A DNA stretch of 64,000 bases, from assembly GCF_004343075.1 (NCBI RefSeq), contig NZ_SLXP01000001.1, positions 364,474 through 428,473 on the forward strand. Direction: 5' to 3'. Positions 16,801 through 24,757 of this stretch are shown piece by piece. Position 1 is the first letter of the stretch; every line of letters starts with the position of its first letter. This DNA comes from Rhodovulum marinum (GTDB taxonomy: Bacteria; Pseudomonadota; Alphaproteobacteria; Rhodobacterales; Rhodobacteraceae). Below the pieces are notes generated by a model. The model did no database searches. It was not told the origin of the DNA and was given only the letters and a program-made list of their open reading frames with translations. The translations under genes were made by a program, and so were the position numbers.

Positions 16801-18670
16801 CAATGACAGCATCTGGGGCGGCGAGGGCGGCACCGATGCCGACACGCTGGACCTTTCGGCCGTCACCACCGACCTGGATTTCCGCGTCGGCGGCACCGAA
16901 TGGGGCAATGTCACCGTCGGCACCGACACGCTCAAGTTCTGGGAGATCGAGGATTTCATCCTCGGGCAGGGCGACGACCAGCTGTCCTTCGGCACCAACA
17001 GCACCGTGGCGCTCTGGGCCGACGGGCAGGCGGGCAACGACACGCTGCTGGGGTCGAGCTACGACGACACCTTCATCGGCGGCGAGGGCGACGACCGCCT
17101 GTACGGCAATGGCGGGGCGGATTCGCTGGTCGGCGATGCCGGGCAGGACTCGGTCTATGCCGGGTCGGGCGACGACACGGTCTATGCCGGCGAGGGTTCG
17201 GACCTTGTCGATGGCGGCGACGGCGCGGACTATATCAACACCCGCATGCCGGTCGGCACCGGCCTGCCCGACATCGCCTATCCGGGGTCATACAGCGCCG
17301 ACACCGACCCCTTGGGCGACCGCGACACGGTCTATGGCGGCATCGGCAACGACACGATCCTGACCGGCGACGACGCCGACCTGGTCTATGGCGGCGACGA
17401 CAACGACTCGATCGAGGGCGGGTTCGACGCCGACACGCTGTTCGGCGACGAAGGCAACGACACGGTCATCGGCGGCGAGGGCAGCGACCTCGTGGAGGGT
17501 GGCGGTGGCGACGATTTCCTGGTCGGCGGCTACCTTCCCACCGATGCCTATTTCTTCGACATGCCCGATGCCGGCGACGCCGTCACCAACAACGACCGCG
17601 ACACGATCCAGGGCGGCGCCGGCAACGACACGATCTATGGCTATGACGACGCGGATTCGCTGTCGGGCGATGACGGGCAGGACGTGCTGTTCGGCGGGGC
17701 CGATGACGACACGCTGACCGGCGGGCTGGGCGACGACGCGCTGACCGGCGGCGAGGGCGACGACCGCTTCGTCTATGTGGCGGGCGACGGCGCCGACACC
17801 ATCGCCGATTTCAACGCGGGCGCCAGCGGCACCCTCGACGACGGCATCGGCACGAACAACGATTTCATCGACCTGTCGGCCTTTTACGACAACCTGCAAC
17901 AGCTTTACGCCGACCAGGCCGATGACGGGGTGCTGAACCAGTCGAACACGCTGGATGCCAAGGGCCGCGCGGTCGACTATTCCGACAACGACCAGTTCGC
18001 CGGCGGCAGCCTGACCTTTACCGGCGCCACCGCCGACAACAGCTTTTACACCCAGGAAAACACCGCCGTGGTCTGCTTTGCGGCGGGGACGCTGATCCTG
18101 ACCGAAACCGGCGAGGTGCCGGTCGAAACCCTGCGCCCCGGCGACCGGGTGGTCACCCGCGACGACGGGCCCCGGCCGCTGGTCTGGATCGCCACCCGGC
18201 GCATCGGCCCGGCCGAGCTGGCCCGGAACCCCCGGCTGCGCCCGGTGATCCTGTCGCCCGCGCTGACCGGCGGCGCGGCGCCCCTGACCGTCTCGGCCCA
18301 GCACGGGCTGGTGCTGGCACGCCGGGGCGGCGACGAGGTTCTGGTGCGCGCCACCCACCTTGCCCGGCTGCGCGGCGGGCAGGCCCGCATCGCCCGGGGC
18401 GCCCGGCAGGTCAGCTATTTCCACCTGATGTTCGAACGGCACCAGATCGTCTTTGCCAATGGCGCCCCGGCGGAAAGCTTCTATCCCGGGCCGCAGGCGG
18501 TGCGCGCGCTGACCCCGGCGGCGCGCCGCGCGCTGTTGCGCGTGCTGCCGGCCGCGGGCCCGGCCCCCCTCGCCGCGGCCCGCCCGCTGCCCGGCTATGG
18601 CCCGACCGCGCGCCCCTTTGCCCGGTTTCGCGAATTGCCCGCCAGCCTGCGCGCGCTGGCGGCGTGGTGA
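13805..18670 (+). CDS. RTX calcium-binding repeat protein with C-terminal Hint domain
   Basis: A 1621-residue, very acidic secreted-type protein. After an N-terminal domain of about 90 residues it has many haemolysin-type nonapeptides (GGxGxDxLx, e.g. GGAGNDTLWG, GGEGDDRLYG) that bind calcium in beta-rolls. Six copies of a non-RTX module of about 90 residues, each opening with a stretch like IxVEDGFGxDTI-GGE, start near residues 128, 297, 479, 712, 858 and 992. The C-terminus (from Cys1424, CFAAGTLILTETGEVPVETL) is a Hint domain of the type found in many Rhodobacteraceae RTX proteins; VSAQHGLVLA supplies a candidate conserved histidine. No signal peptide is seen; type I secretion is likely, but no transporter genes are adjacent. 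The RBS is weak. Function may be surface or matrix binding. Confidence 0.92.
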   Translation: MATYSVTTANWNDPAFWSSISQGTAGHTLDFSALPASYSVFVDPVTGTITLSDGATTFVVGEAGYGGTADATLGGTTLLSYFTGLTGGAGNDTLWGTAGNDTLSGRAGDDILRGGTGNDRLLGGDGADTILLENNFDRDTIYGGEGGTDSDLVDLTSVTGPVTVDYYGNEQGIVTDGLDTATFYEIEGFTLTGQADFLTAGADSLGIWADLGAGDDTAWTGLGADTIHGADGADEIYGDAGNDSIEGGTGNDNLGGDAGDDTVRGGAGDDYVEGDIGADLLSGGTGNDYITGGADADTIQVEDGFGTDTILGGETATTGSDDDAIDLSALTGPVSVTATGVEAGTVTDGTDTLTFTQVERLILTDFADTVVGNADTVGIAIDAGAGNDRISSDDGADSVLGGDGNDTITTNDNDDTLDGGAGNDSLTAGFGDDLLIGGDGNDYLSDGYGADTLYGGAGDDTLWAGRSDFDLIYGDDGADLINVVSQMGQDTIYGGEGGTDLDTLDFYFFDYVPQAVTVTYSGDEAGTFTDGIATATFYEIEHLSLTDQADSVNGSLSSAAISIDGLDGYDTLIGGAGDDTFLGGAGNDSLLGGAGADSIDGGANNDRIFGEDGADTLDGGIGSDTIYGGADNDLIYGGGYTGNADQLHGDDGDDTIYGGDGAGYDLLYGDAGDDLLDGRQGNDTIQGGTGSDTIHGGAGDDSLLGGEDGDTFVIEDGFGADIIAGGETVTTGVDLDVIDLSLLTGAVTVTYAGDALGAIMDGSDTLTFSEIERLILTGLDDVVEGAGDSVGFEIDAGAGDDSLRGGSGDDTLIGGDGNDTLIAGTNTGAGDSLSGGAGDDVLTDSYWNATLDGGDGADLFNVGYGVATVSGGEGGTDSDTLSFALADDAVNVTVSGDELGSYGDIDGDSGTFSGIEVFELTSENDTLNASGDSSGIEVLAGAGNDTVTGGSGADRIDGEAGNDSLSGGAGADTLAGGTGADTILGGDDADRIVVEDGFGNDSIWGGEGGTDADTLDLSAVTTDLDFRVGGTEWGNVTVGTDTLKFWEIEDFILGQGDDQLSFGTNSTVALWADGQAGNDTLLGSSYDDTFIGGEGDDRLYGNGGADSLVGDAGQDSVYAGSGDDTVYAGEGSDLVDGGDGADYINTRMPVGTGLPDIAYPGSYSADTDPLGDRDTVYGGIGNDTILTGDDADLVYGGDDNDSIEGGFDADTLFGDEGNDTVIGGEGSDLVEGGGGDDFLVGGYLPTDAYFFDMPDAGDAVTNNDRDTIQGGAGNDTIYGYDDADSLSGDDGQDVLFGGADDDTLTGGLGDDALTGGEGDDRFVYVAGDGADTIADFNAGASGTLDDGIGTNNDFIDLSAFYDNLQQLYADQADDGVLNQSNTLDAKGRAVDYSDNDQFAGGSLTFTGATADNSFYTQENTAVVCFAAGTLILTETGEVPVETLRPGDRVVTRDDGPRPLVWIATRRIGPAELARNPRLRPVILSPALTGGAAPLTVSAQHGLVLARRGGDEVLVRATHLARLRGGQARIARGARQVSYFHLMFERHQIVFANGAPAESFYPGPQAVRALTPAARRALLRVLPAAGPAPLAAARPLPGYGPTARPFARFRELPASLRALAAW

Positions 18671-18680
18671 CGCGCCGCGC

Positions 18681-19886
18681 CTAGCGCAGCAAATCGGCCA
18701 GCATCCGCGCCTTGGCGGGATAGATCCAGGCCGCATCGAACAGCCTTTCCGCCGCGCGCCGCGCCCCCTGGCCCAGCCGCGCCGCCCGCGCCCGGTCGTC
18801 CAGCAGCCGGCCGATCGCATCGGCCAGCGCCGCGGGGTCGCGGTGATCGACCATCTCGGCCGAAACGCCCGGCTCGACCGCCTCGCGCACGGGCGCGCAG
18901 TCCGACACCGCCAGGGGCGCGCCCACCGCCATCGCCTCGACCAGCGACCAGGACAGCACGAAGGGCACCGTCAGGTAGACATGCACATCCGTGCCGCGCA
19001 GCAGGCTGCGCCAGTCGCCCCGCCCCAGCGGCCCCGGCCAGTGCAGGCGGGTTTCGTCAAGCGCCAGCTCCTCCAGCATCCGCGCCTTCCAGCCCTTCCC
19101 GTCCGCGGGCCGCGGGCCATAGGCGACCCGGTCCTCGCCGCCGATCACCGCGTGCAGGTTGGGCCGGCGCGCCTGCAGGATCGCCAGCGCGCGCATGAAC
19201 TCGGGAAAGCCGCGCGTGGGCTCCATGCCGCGGGTGGCATAGGTGACGATCTCGGCGCCCTCGGGCAGCGCCAGGCCGGGCAAGGCCATGCGCGCGCCGG
19301 GGGCGGGCGCGAAGAACCCGGTATCGACCCCGTCATGCATCACCGTGATCCGGTCGCGCATCCAGCCGGGGAACTGGTCGGCCTGGAACCGCGTCGGGCA
19401 CAGCACCATGTCGGCCTCGGCCAGGTCCATCAGCGTGGGCGCGTTGCGCGCCAGCGCCAGCGCCCGGCGGTCGGGATCGTTGCCGCCCCGCACCGGGCCG
19501 ATCGCGTCCACCGGCGGGTGGCGGTAATACCATTCGACATAGCTGACATAGCGCGTCTCGGGCCAGACCGCCTTGGCAAAGGTTCCCGCGCCCCAGCCCG
19601 AATGCGCCACCACGATATCGGGGGCCAGCCCCGCACCCCGGGCGGCCAGCGCCGCGTTGGCAAAGGCCTGCCCGTTGATCATCGCCGATTCCAGCGGCCG
19701 CGCGAAACGGTGCACCCCCTCGGTCGGGGCGCGGTGCGGCGTCATCCGCACCACCCGGCAGCCCGGCGGCGGCGTCACGCCGTCGCGTTCGGTCATGAAC
19801 CACACGCGCCAGCCCTGCCGCGCCAGGTAGGCGCCAAAGCCCCCGAACTGCGCCGGGAAATTCAGGTGCGAGAACAGGATCTCCAT
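18681..19886 (-). CDS. glycosyltransferase family 4-type protein
   Basis: A 401-residue GT-B fold glycosyltransferase. The N-terminus MEILFSHLNFPAQFGGFGAY is the acceptor-side Rossmann start. The donor-binding half includes VTYATRGMEPTRGFPEFMRA, HAVIGGEDRVAYG and the family E-x7-E region LSWSLVEAMAVGAPLAVSD. Donor and acceptor are unknown; capsule, exopolysaccharide or lipopolysaccharide assembly is likely. It is convergent with the RTX gene with only 10 bases between the stops, leaving no room for a separate terminator. No other polysaccharide genes are adjacent, so it is an orphan transferase. Confidence 0.85.
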   Translation of the reverse strand: MEILFSHLNFPAQFGGFGAYLARQGWRVWFMTERDGVTPPPGCRVVRMTPHRAPTEGVHRFARPLESAMINGQAFANAALAARGAGLAPDIVVAHSGWGAGTFAKAVWPETRYVSYVEWYYRHPPVDAIGPVRGGNDPDRRALALARNAPTLMDLAEADMVLCPTRFQADQFPGWMRDRITVMHDGVDTGFFAPAPGARMALPGLALPEGAEIVTYATRGMEPTRGFPEFMRALAILQARRPNLHAVIGGEDRVAYGPRPADGKGWKARMLEELALDETRLHWPGPLGRGDWRSLLRGTDVHVYLTVPFVLSWSLVEAMAVGAPLAVSDCAPVREAVEPGVSAEMVDHRDPAALADAIGRLLDDRARAARLGQGARRAAERLFDAAWIYPAKARMLADLLR

Positions 19887-19936
19887 GGCAGAGGCTTACG
19901 CCGCCATGGTGAACAAAGCCTTGCCGCGGGCCTGCC

Positions 19937-21841
19937 TCAGTCGGTCCTGGGCTTGTCCCCGGCGGCCAGGATCTCGGTCGGGGAAATCGGGTCGGTATGG
20001 CTGCGCGGCGTGGCCTCGTGCAGCGGCCCCTGCGCCAGCGCGTTCTCCAGCTCGGCGTTCAGCAGCTTGCTGAGGGCAACGTAGTCCTCGTTGCGGTCGA
20101 TCGGCACGCCCGGTTTCCACACCGTCGCCAGGTCGCGCAGCGCGGCGCGGTCGAACTCGAAAAAGGTCTTCTCGGCATTTTCCGCCTCGAACGGCGTCAG
20201 CCCGGTCTTCTCGATGGCGAAGCGACCCGCCCTCAGCGCGCTGTCGAACAGCTCGCGCACCACGTCATTGGCGCCCGCGCGGTACAGCTCGAACACGTGC
20301 ACCCGGTCGCGGGCGCGCGCGATGATATGCAGGTCGGGCCGGATGCGGCGGGCATAGGCCACCAGTTTCGTGTTCGCCTCGGGATCGCCCAGGCAGGCCA
20401 CCAACACCTCGGCCGTCTCGATCCCGGCCGAGGCCAGCAATTCGGGCCGCGTCGGATCGCCGTAGGACGCCTTGAACCCCAGCCGGCGCAGCTTTTGCAC
20501 CGCGGCCAGGTCGTGGTCCATCACCGTGGTCCGGGCGCCGGTCATCGTCACCATCCGGTTCACCGTCAGCCCGAACCGGCCCATCCCCGCGATGATGACC
20601 GGGTGACGTTCCTCGATCCGGTCATGTTCGGGCGTCTCGCCATGCACCCGCGACCAGCGCACCAGCAACTGGTGCAGGATGAACAAGGCCGGCGTGATCA
20701 GCATCGACAGCGCGATCACCAGGTTCGACATGTTCGCCACGCCCTCGGGCAGGATCCGCTGCGAGGCGGCAAAGGACGACAGCACGAAACCGAATTCGCC
20801 CGCCTGCGCCAGACCCAGCGTGAACAGCCAGCGGTTGTCGCGGTCCAGCTTGAAGGCGCGGGCCAGGCCATACAGGACCGCCACCTTGATCATCACCAGG
20901 CCCACCACGTAGACCGGCACCAGGATCGGCGCCTCGCGCACGATCGAGAAATCCATCCCCGCGCCCACGGTGATGAAGAACAGCCCCAGCAGCAGGCCCT
21001 TGAACGGCTCGATCGAACTTTCCAGCTCGTGCCGGAACTCGGAATTGGCCAGGACCACGCCCGCCAGGAAGGTGCCCAGCGCGGGCGACAGCCCCACCAT
21101 CAGCATCAGCGACGCGATGCCCGCCACGATCACCAGCGCCATCGCGGTGTTCAGCTCGCGCAGCCGCGCCGCCTGCACATAGCGAAACAGCGGCCGCACC
21201 AGGTAGTGCCCGGCCAGAACCGTGCCCGCCACCGCGCCCAGCGTGACCAGCGTCACCCCCCAGGCCGGCAGCCCCGCGATCAGGTTCGCCGCGCCGTGAT
21301 GGCCCTCCTCGGGCCCGTGCCCGCCGCCGCCCAGCGCCAGGAACGGCATCAGCGCCAGCATCGGGATCACCGCGATGTCCTGCATCAACAGCACCGAGAA
21401 CGCGCTGCGCCCGCCCGGCGTCGTCATCAGCTTTTTCTCGGTCAGGGTCTGCAGCACGATGGCGGTGGACGACAGCGCGAAGATCATCCCCATCGCCAGC
21501 CCCGCGCGCCAGTCCTGCCCGAACGCCATCGCCGCCGCCGTCACCAGCGCCAGCGTGATCAGCACCTGCAGACCGCCCAGCCCCACCAGCTTGTCGCGCA
21601 TCGCCCACAGGGCGCGGGGTTCCAGTTCCAGCCCGATCAGGAACAGCATCATCACCACGCCGATCTCGGCGACATGGCGCAGGCTGTCCATCTCTGCGCC
21701 CACCACGCCCAGCACCGGGCCCAGCACGATCCCGATCAACAGATAGCCCAGCACGGATCCCAGCCCCAGCCGCGAGGCGATGGGAACCGCCAGCACGATG
21801 GCGCCAAGATACAGCGTCGCCTGGATCAGAAAGCTTTCCAT
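19937..21841 (-). CDS. CPA2 cation:proton antiporter, KefB/KefC-like
   Basis: A 634-residue membrane protein of the monovalent cation:proton antiporter-2 family. About 12-13 membrane segments fill residues 1-390 (MESFLIQATLYLGAIVLAVP, FALSSTAIVLQTL, LMQDIAVIPMLALMP). Then comes a cytoplasmic RCK/TrkA-N domain with the NAD-binding motif VIIAGMGRFGLTVNRM (about 405-420) and VMDHD after the next strand. The family exports K+ or Na+ in exchange for protons, and Kef members are gated by glutathione adducts. Whether this one responds to glutathione is unknown. The next gene upstream is a second, unrelated antiporter in the same orientation, 156 bases away. Confidence 0.9.
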   Translation of the reverse strand: MESFLIQATLYLGAIVLAVPIASRLGLGSVLGYLLIGIVLGPVLGVVGAEMDSLRHVAEIGVVMMLFLIGLELEPRALWAMRDKLVGLGGLQVLITLALVTAAAMAFGQDWRAGLAMGMIFALSSTAIVLQTLTEKKLMTTPGGRSAFSVLLMQDIAVIPMLALMPFLALGGGGHGPEEGHHGAANLIAGLPAWGVTLVTLGAVAGTVLAGHYLVRPLFRYVQAARLRELNTAMALVIVAGIASLMLMVGLSPALGTFLAGVVLANSEFRHELESSIEPFKGLLLGLFFITVGAGMDFSIVREAPILVPVYVVGLVMIKVAVLYGLARAFKLDRDNRWLFTLGLAQAGEFGFVLSSFAASQRILPEGVANMSNLVIALSMLITPALFILHQLLVRWSRVHGETPEHDRIEERHPVIIAGMGRFGLTVNRMVTMTGARTTVMDHDLAAVQKLRRLGFKASYGDPTRPELLASAGIETAEVLVACLGDPEANTKLVAYARRIRPDLHIIARARDRVHVFELYRAGANDVVRELFDSALRAGRFAIEKTGLTPFEAENAEKTFFEFDRAALRDLATVWKPGVPIDRNEDYVALSKLLNAELENALAQGPLHEATPRSHTDPISPTEILAAGDKPRTD

Positions 21842-21997
21842 CGGTCCTTTCGCCGGTCCGGGGTCGGGGGGTCCTGGGCGCGGGTTTGATACGCCGTCAC
21901 GGCCCGGACTCGCACCGGGGCCGCATCGCGCGCCACCCTAGCGATCTTCGCACCCGCAGCAAGACGGAACAAGCCAACAAATCGAAACGCCGCGGGC

Positions 21998-24511
21998 TCA
22001 GGCCGCGTTCAGCCCGGCGGGGGCCAGCGCCTCGGGGGCGATGCCGCGTTTCTCGGCGCTGGCGCGCACCGCCGCCTGCAACGCGGGGCTGCGGTCCAGC
22101 AGCCGGCGGAACCGCGCCTCGTCCAGCACCAGAAGCGTCGAGGGCACGATGGCGCGGATCTCGGCGCGGCGCGGCTTCTGCATCAGGATCGCCATCTGCC
22201 CGAACATCTCGCCCCGGCCCAGCCGCCAGGTCTGCCCCGCGCTTTCCAGTTCGACCGCGCCCGAGGCGATGAAACAGACGCTGCGCGGCAGGCTGTCCTT
22301 GCGCACCACCCGCTCGCCCGCATCGGCATAGCGGGTCACCAATGCCCGGGTCAGCCGCTTCAGCGCGGCCTCGTCCAGGTCGGCGAAGACCGGGAAACAG
22401 CGCACCAGTTCGGCCTTTTCCACCGCGAGGTCCAGCTTGGGCCGTTCCTCGCAGGCCGCCCGGCGGCGCGCGATGTCCTGCATCAGCACCGTGTGCAACT
22501 CTGCCCCGATCAGCCCGTCCTCGCGCATCGCGTCGTATTCGCGTTCCTCAAGACGCAGCGCGGTGCGCCGGATGAACCGCCGCTCCAGTTCCTCGGCATA
22601 GCCGGGGTATTGCAGCCGCAGCCCCTCCAGCGCGGTCTCGACCGCCTCGCAGCGCCGCGCCAGCAGCTCCTGCAACAGCTCGGCCACCCGGCGGCCATGG
22701 ATGCGCCGGATGCGCCCGTCGATGAACCCGCCCAGGTCGCGCAGGATCAGCCGCTGCGACAGCAATATCTCGAACCGGTCCGCCGTCATCCGTGCCAAAG
22801 GCCGCGACAGGCGCACCCGGTTGTGCAGGAACACCGCCGCGCGGAACGTGCGGCCATAGCCCAGGCTGGCCTTGGCCGCGCGCTGGTACCCCAGCCGCCC
22901 GCCCGTGCGCGCGCCCTCGATCAGCCGGTCGACCTCGGACAGGATGGGTTCGGCCAGGCTTGCCGACATGGTGCGATCCTTGATGCGGGCCAGGATCGCG
23001 TCGCGTTCGGCGCCGGCCAGCGCGATCAGACCCAGCGCCACGCGGTCGCGGTCCAGGATCTCGGCGTTTTCCTCGGCCGCCTTCACCGCGCCGTCCAGCC
23101 GCTCGCCGAACCGTTTCGCCTCGGACCGGACGATGTCATGGGTCAGCTCGTAATTCTCGGTGGTCTTGGCCACGTCCTCGCGCACGGTCTGCAACGCCAC
23201 CGCGATCACCTGGTTCGACAGCGCCTGGTCGATGGGCGACAGCCGGTCCAGCCCCAGCCGCGCGATCACCCAGCGCAGCGTCGTGCCCTGCACGATCAGC
23301 GTGAACAACGTGAACCCGGTCGCCAGGATCCCCACCAGCCGCTTGACCTCGACCGGCACCCGCACGCTTTCGGTCACCGCCAGCGCCAGCGCCAGCGTGA
23401 CCGCGCCGCGCAGCCCGCCCCACAGGATCGCCACCCGGTAGGGCCGTTCGACCACCGGCGACAGGCGGATCAGCGACAGCATCGGCAACAGCCCGAACAG
23501 GATCACCACGCGGGCGGCGATGGCCGCCAGTGTCACCACCGCGATCAGCGCGAAATCCCCGATCCGCACCTCCTCCAGCAGCCGCGGGATCAACAGCGCG
23601 GCCAGGATGAAGATCAGGGCGCCGGCCCAATGCGCCAGCAAATCCCAGACCTCTCGCAGGTTGGCCCAGGCCGCCGGCGGCAGCCGCCCCGGCCCCGTCA
23701 GGTTCAGCGTCAGCCCCGCCGCCACCACCGCGATCACCCCCGAGGCGCCCACGCTCTGTTCCGCGCCGATATAGGCGAGATAGGGCAAGGCGACCGACAC
23801 CGAGATCTGCGCCAGCTCATAGCGGCCGAACAGCGCCATCAGCCAGACCGCCAGCCGCGCCGCCAGCCAGCCCGTGACCGCGCCCCCCGCGATCAGCACC
23901 GGGAACCGCGCCAGCGCATCGCCCAGCGCCGGGTCGGGCACGCCCAGCATCACGAACCCCATGAACAGCCCGAACAGCGCGATGGCCGCCGCGTCGTTCA
24001 ACAGGCTTTCGCCCTCGATGATCCGCGCCAGCCGCCGCGGCGCCGAGATCGACCGGAAGATGCCCACCACCGCCGAGGGGTCCGTGGTCGACACGATCGC
24101 CCCGATCAGCAGGCAGACGGCCAGCGGCAGCGCGCTGGCCCAGTTCAGCGCATAGCCCACCGACAGCGTCGCCACGACCACCGCCACCACCGCCAGCACC
24201 AGGATCGGCACCCAGTCGTCCAGCATCCGCCGCAGGTTCACCCCCAGCGTCACCTGGAACAGCAGCGTCGGCAGGAACACGTAAAGGAACACGTTCGACC
24301 GGATCGGCAACGCCAGGATCGCCTCGGCCACCGGGTTCAGCGCGTCGGTCAGTTCCGTGCGCAGGAAGAACAGCGCCCCCGCCCCGATCAGGATGCCCAG
24401 CGCCGCCAGGATCACGCTGTAGGGCAGGCGCAGCCGCGCGGCCAGCGGCTCGGCCGCGCCGATCAGCAGGAACAGGAAGGCCACGATGGTGGTCAAGACG
24501 ACGATATCCAT
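21998..24511 (-). CDS. CPA1 Na+/H+ antiporter with C-terminal cyclic-nucleotide-type domain
   Basis: An 837-residue NhaP/NHE-type antiporter. About 12-13 membrane segments lie in residues 1-420, with STTDPSAVVGIFRS and ESLLNDAAAIALFG carrying the CPA1 transport aspartates. A long cytoplasmic region follows, and a cyclic-nucleotide-binding fold occupies about 700-810 (CFPVFADLDEAALKRL, RLGRGEMFGQMAILMQKPRR). In that fold the ribose-binding glutamate of the phosphate-binding cassette is Gln, although the arginine is present, so nucleotide binding is doubtful. The architecture is like SOS1 and sperm NHE. The ATG at 24511 is chosen as the start of the first membrane segment; the far longer open frame upstream is antisense to oppA. 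Confidence 0.88.
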   Translation of the reverse strand: MDIVVLTTIVAFLFLLIGAAEPLAARLRLPYSVILAALGILIGAGALFFLRTELTDALNPVAEAILALPIRSNVFLYVFLPTLLFQVTLGVNLRRMLDDWVPILVLAVVAVVVATLSVGYALNWASALPLAVCLLIGAIVSTTDPSAVVGIFRSISAPRRLARIIEGESLLNDAAAIALFGLFMGFVMLGVPDPALGDALARFPVLIAGGAVTGWLAARLAVWLMALFGRYELAQISVSVALPYLAYIGAEQSVGASGVIAVVAAGLTLNLTGPGRLPPAAWANLREVWDLLAHWAGALIFILAALLIPRLLEEVRIGDFALIAVVTLAAIAARVVILFGLLPMLSLIRLSPVVERPYRVAILWGGLRGAVTLALALAVTESVRVPVEVKRLVGILATGFTLFTLIVQGTTLRWVIARLGLDRLSPIDQALSNQVIAVALQTVREDVAKTTENYELTHDIVRSEAKRFGERLDGAVKAAEENAEILDRDRVALGLIALAGAERDAILARIKDRTMSASLAEPILSEVDRLIEGARTGGRLGYQRAAKASLGYGRTFRAAVFLHNRVRLSRPLARMTADRFEILLSQRLILRDLGGFIDGRIRRIHGRRVAELLQELLARRCEAVETALEGLRLQYPGYAEELERRFIRRTALRLEEREYDAMREDGLIGAELHTVLMQDIARRRAACEERPKLDLAVEKAELVRCFPVFADLDEAALKRLTRALVTRYADAGERVVRKDSLPRSVCFIASGAVELESAGQTWRLGRGEMFGQMAILMQKPRRAEIRAIVPSTLLVLDEARFRRLLDRSPALQAAVRASAEKRGIAPEALAPAGLNAA

Positions 24512-24757
24512 GCCCCAGACATACCGGATCGCGCGGGGGGGGCGCCACCGCCCGCGCACGCCCCCGCCGCCCCCCGATGCGCGGCAAACCGCCGGCGCCC
24601 GTTCCGCGGGCGAAATGGCGGAAATTGCATCCCCTTTGCCTCGCGCAACCTGCAGGCGTGCCCGCATGACGCAACGGCGCCGCCCCTTGCGCCTTGCCTC
24701 GCGCGTCCCGCTGCGGCAGCCTTTGCGTTCCGACATCGTTTCAGGAGCAGAGACAGA

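Noticed and set aside
13919-18670. Repeated DNA units that resemble a CRISPR or satellite array
   Set aside because: The repeats are in frame with GGxGxDxLx codons of the RTX protein, vary in spacing and sequence, and lack uniform spacers.
22493-24757. Upstream part of the plus-strand frame that contains oppA
   Set aside because: It is antisense to the Na+/H+ antiporter and Arg/Gln/His-rich; the signal peptide and RBS fix the oppA start at 24758.
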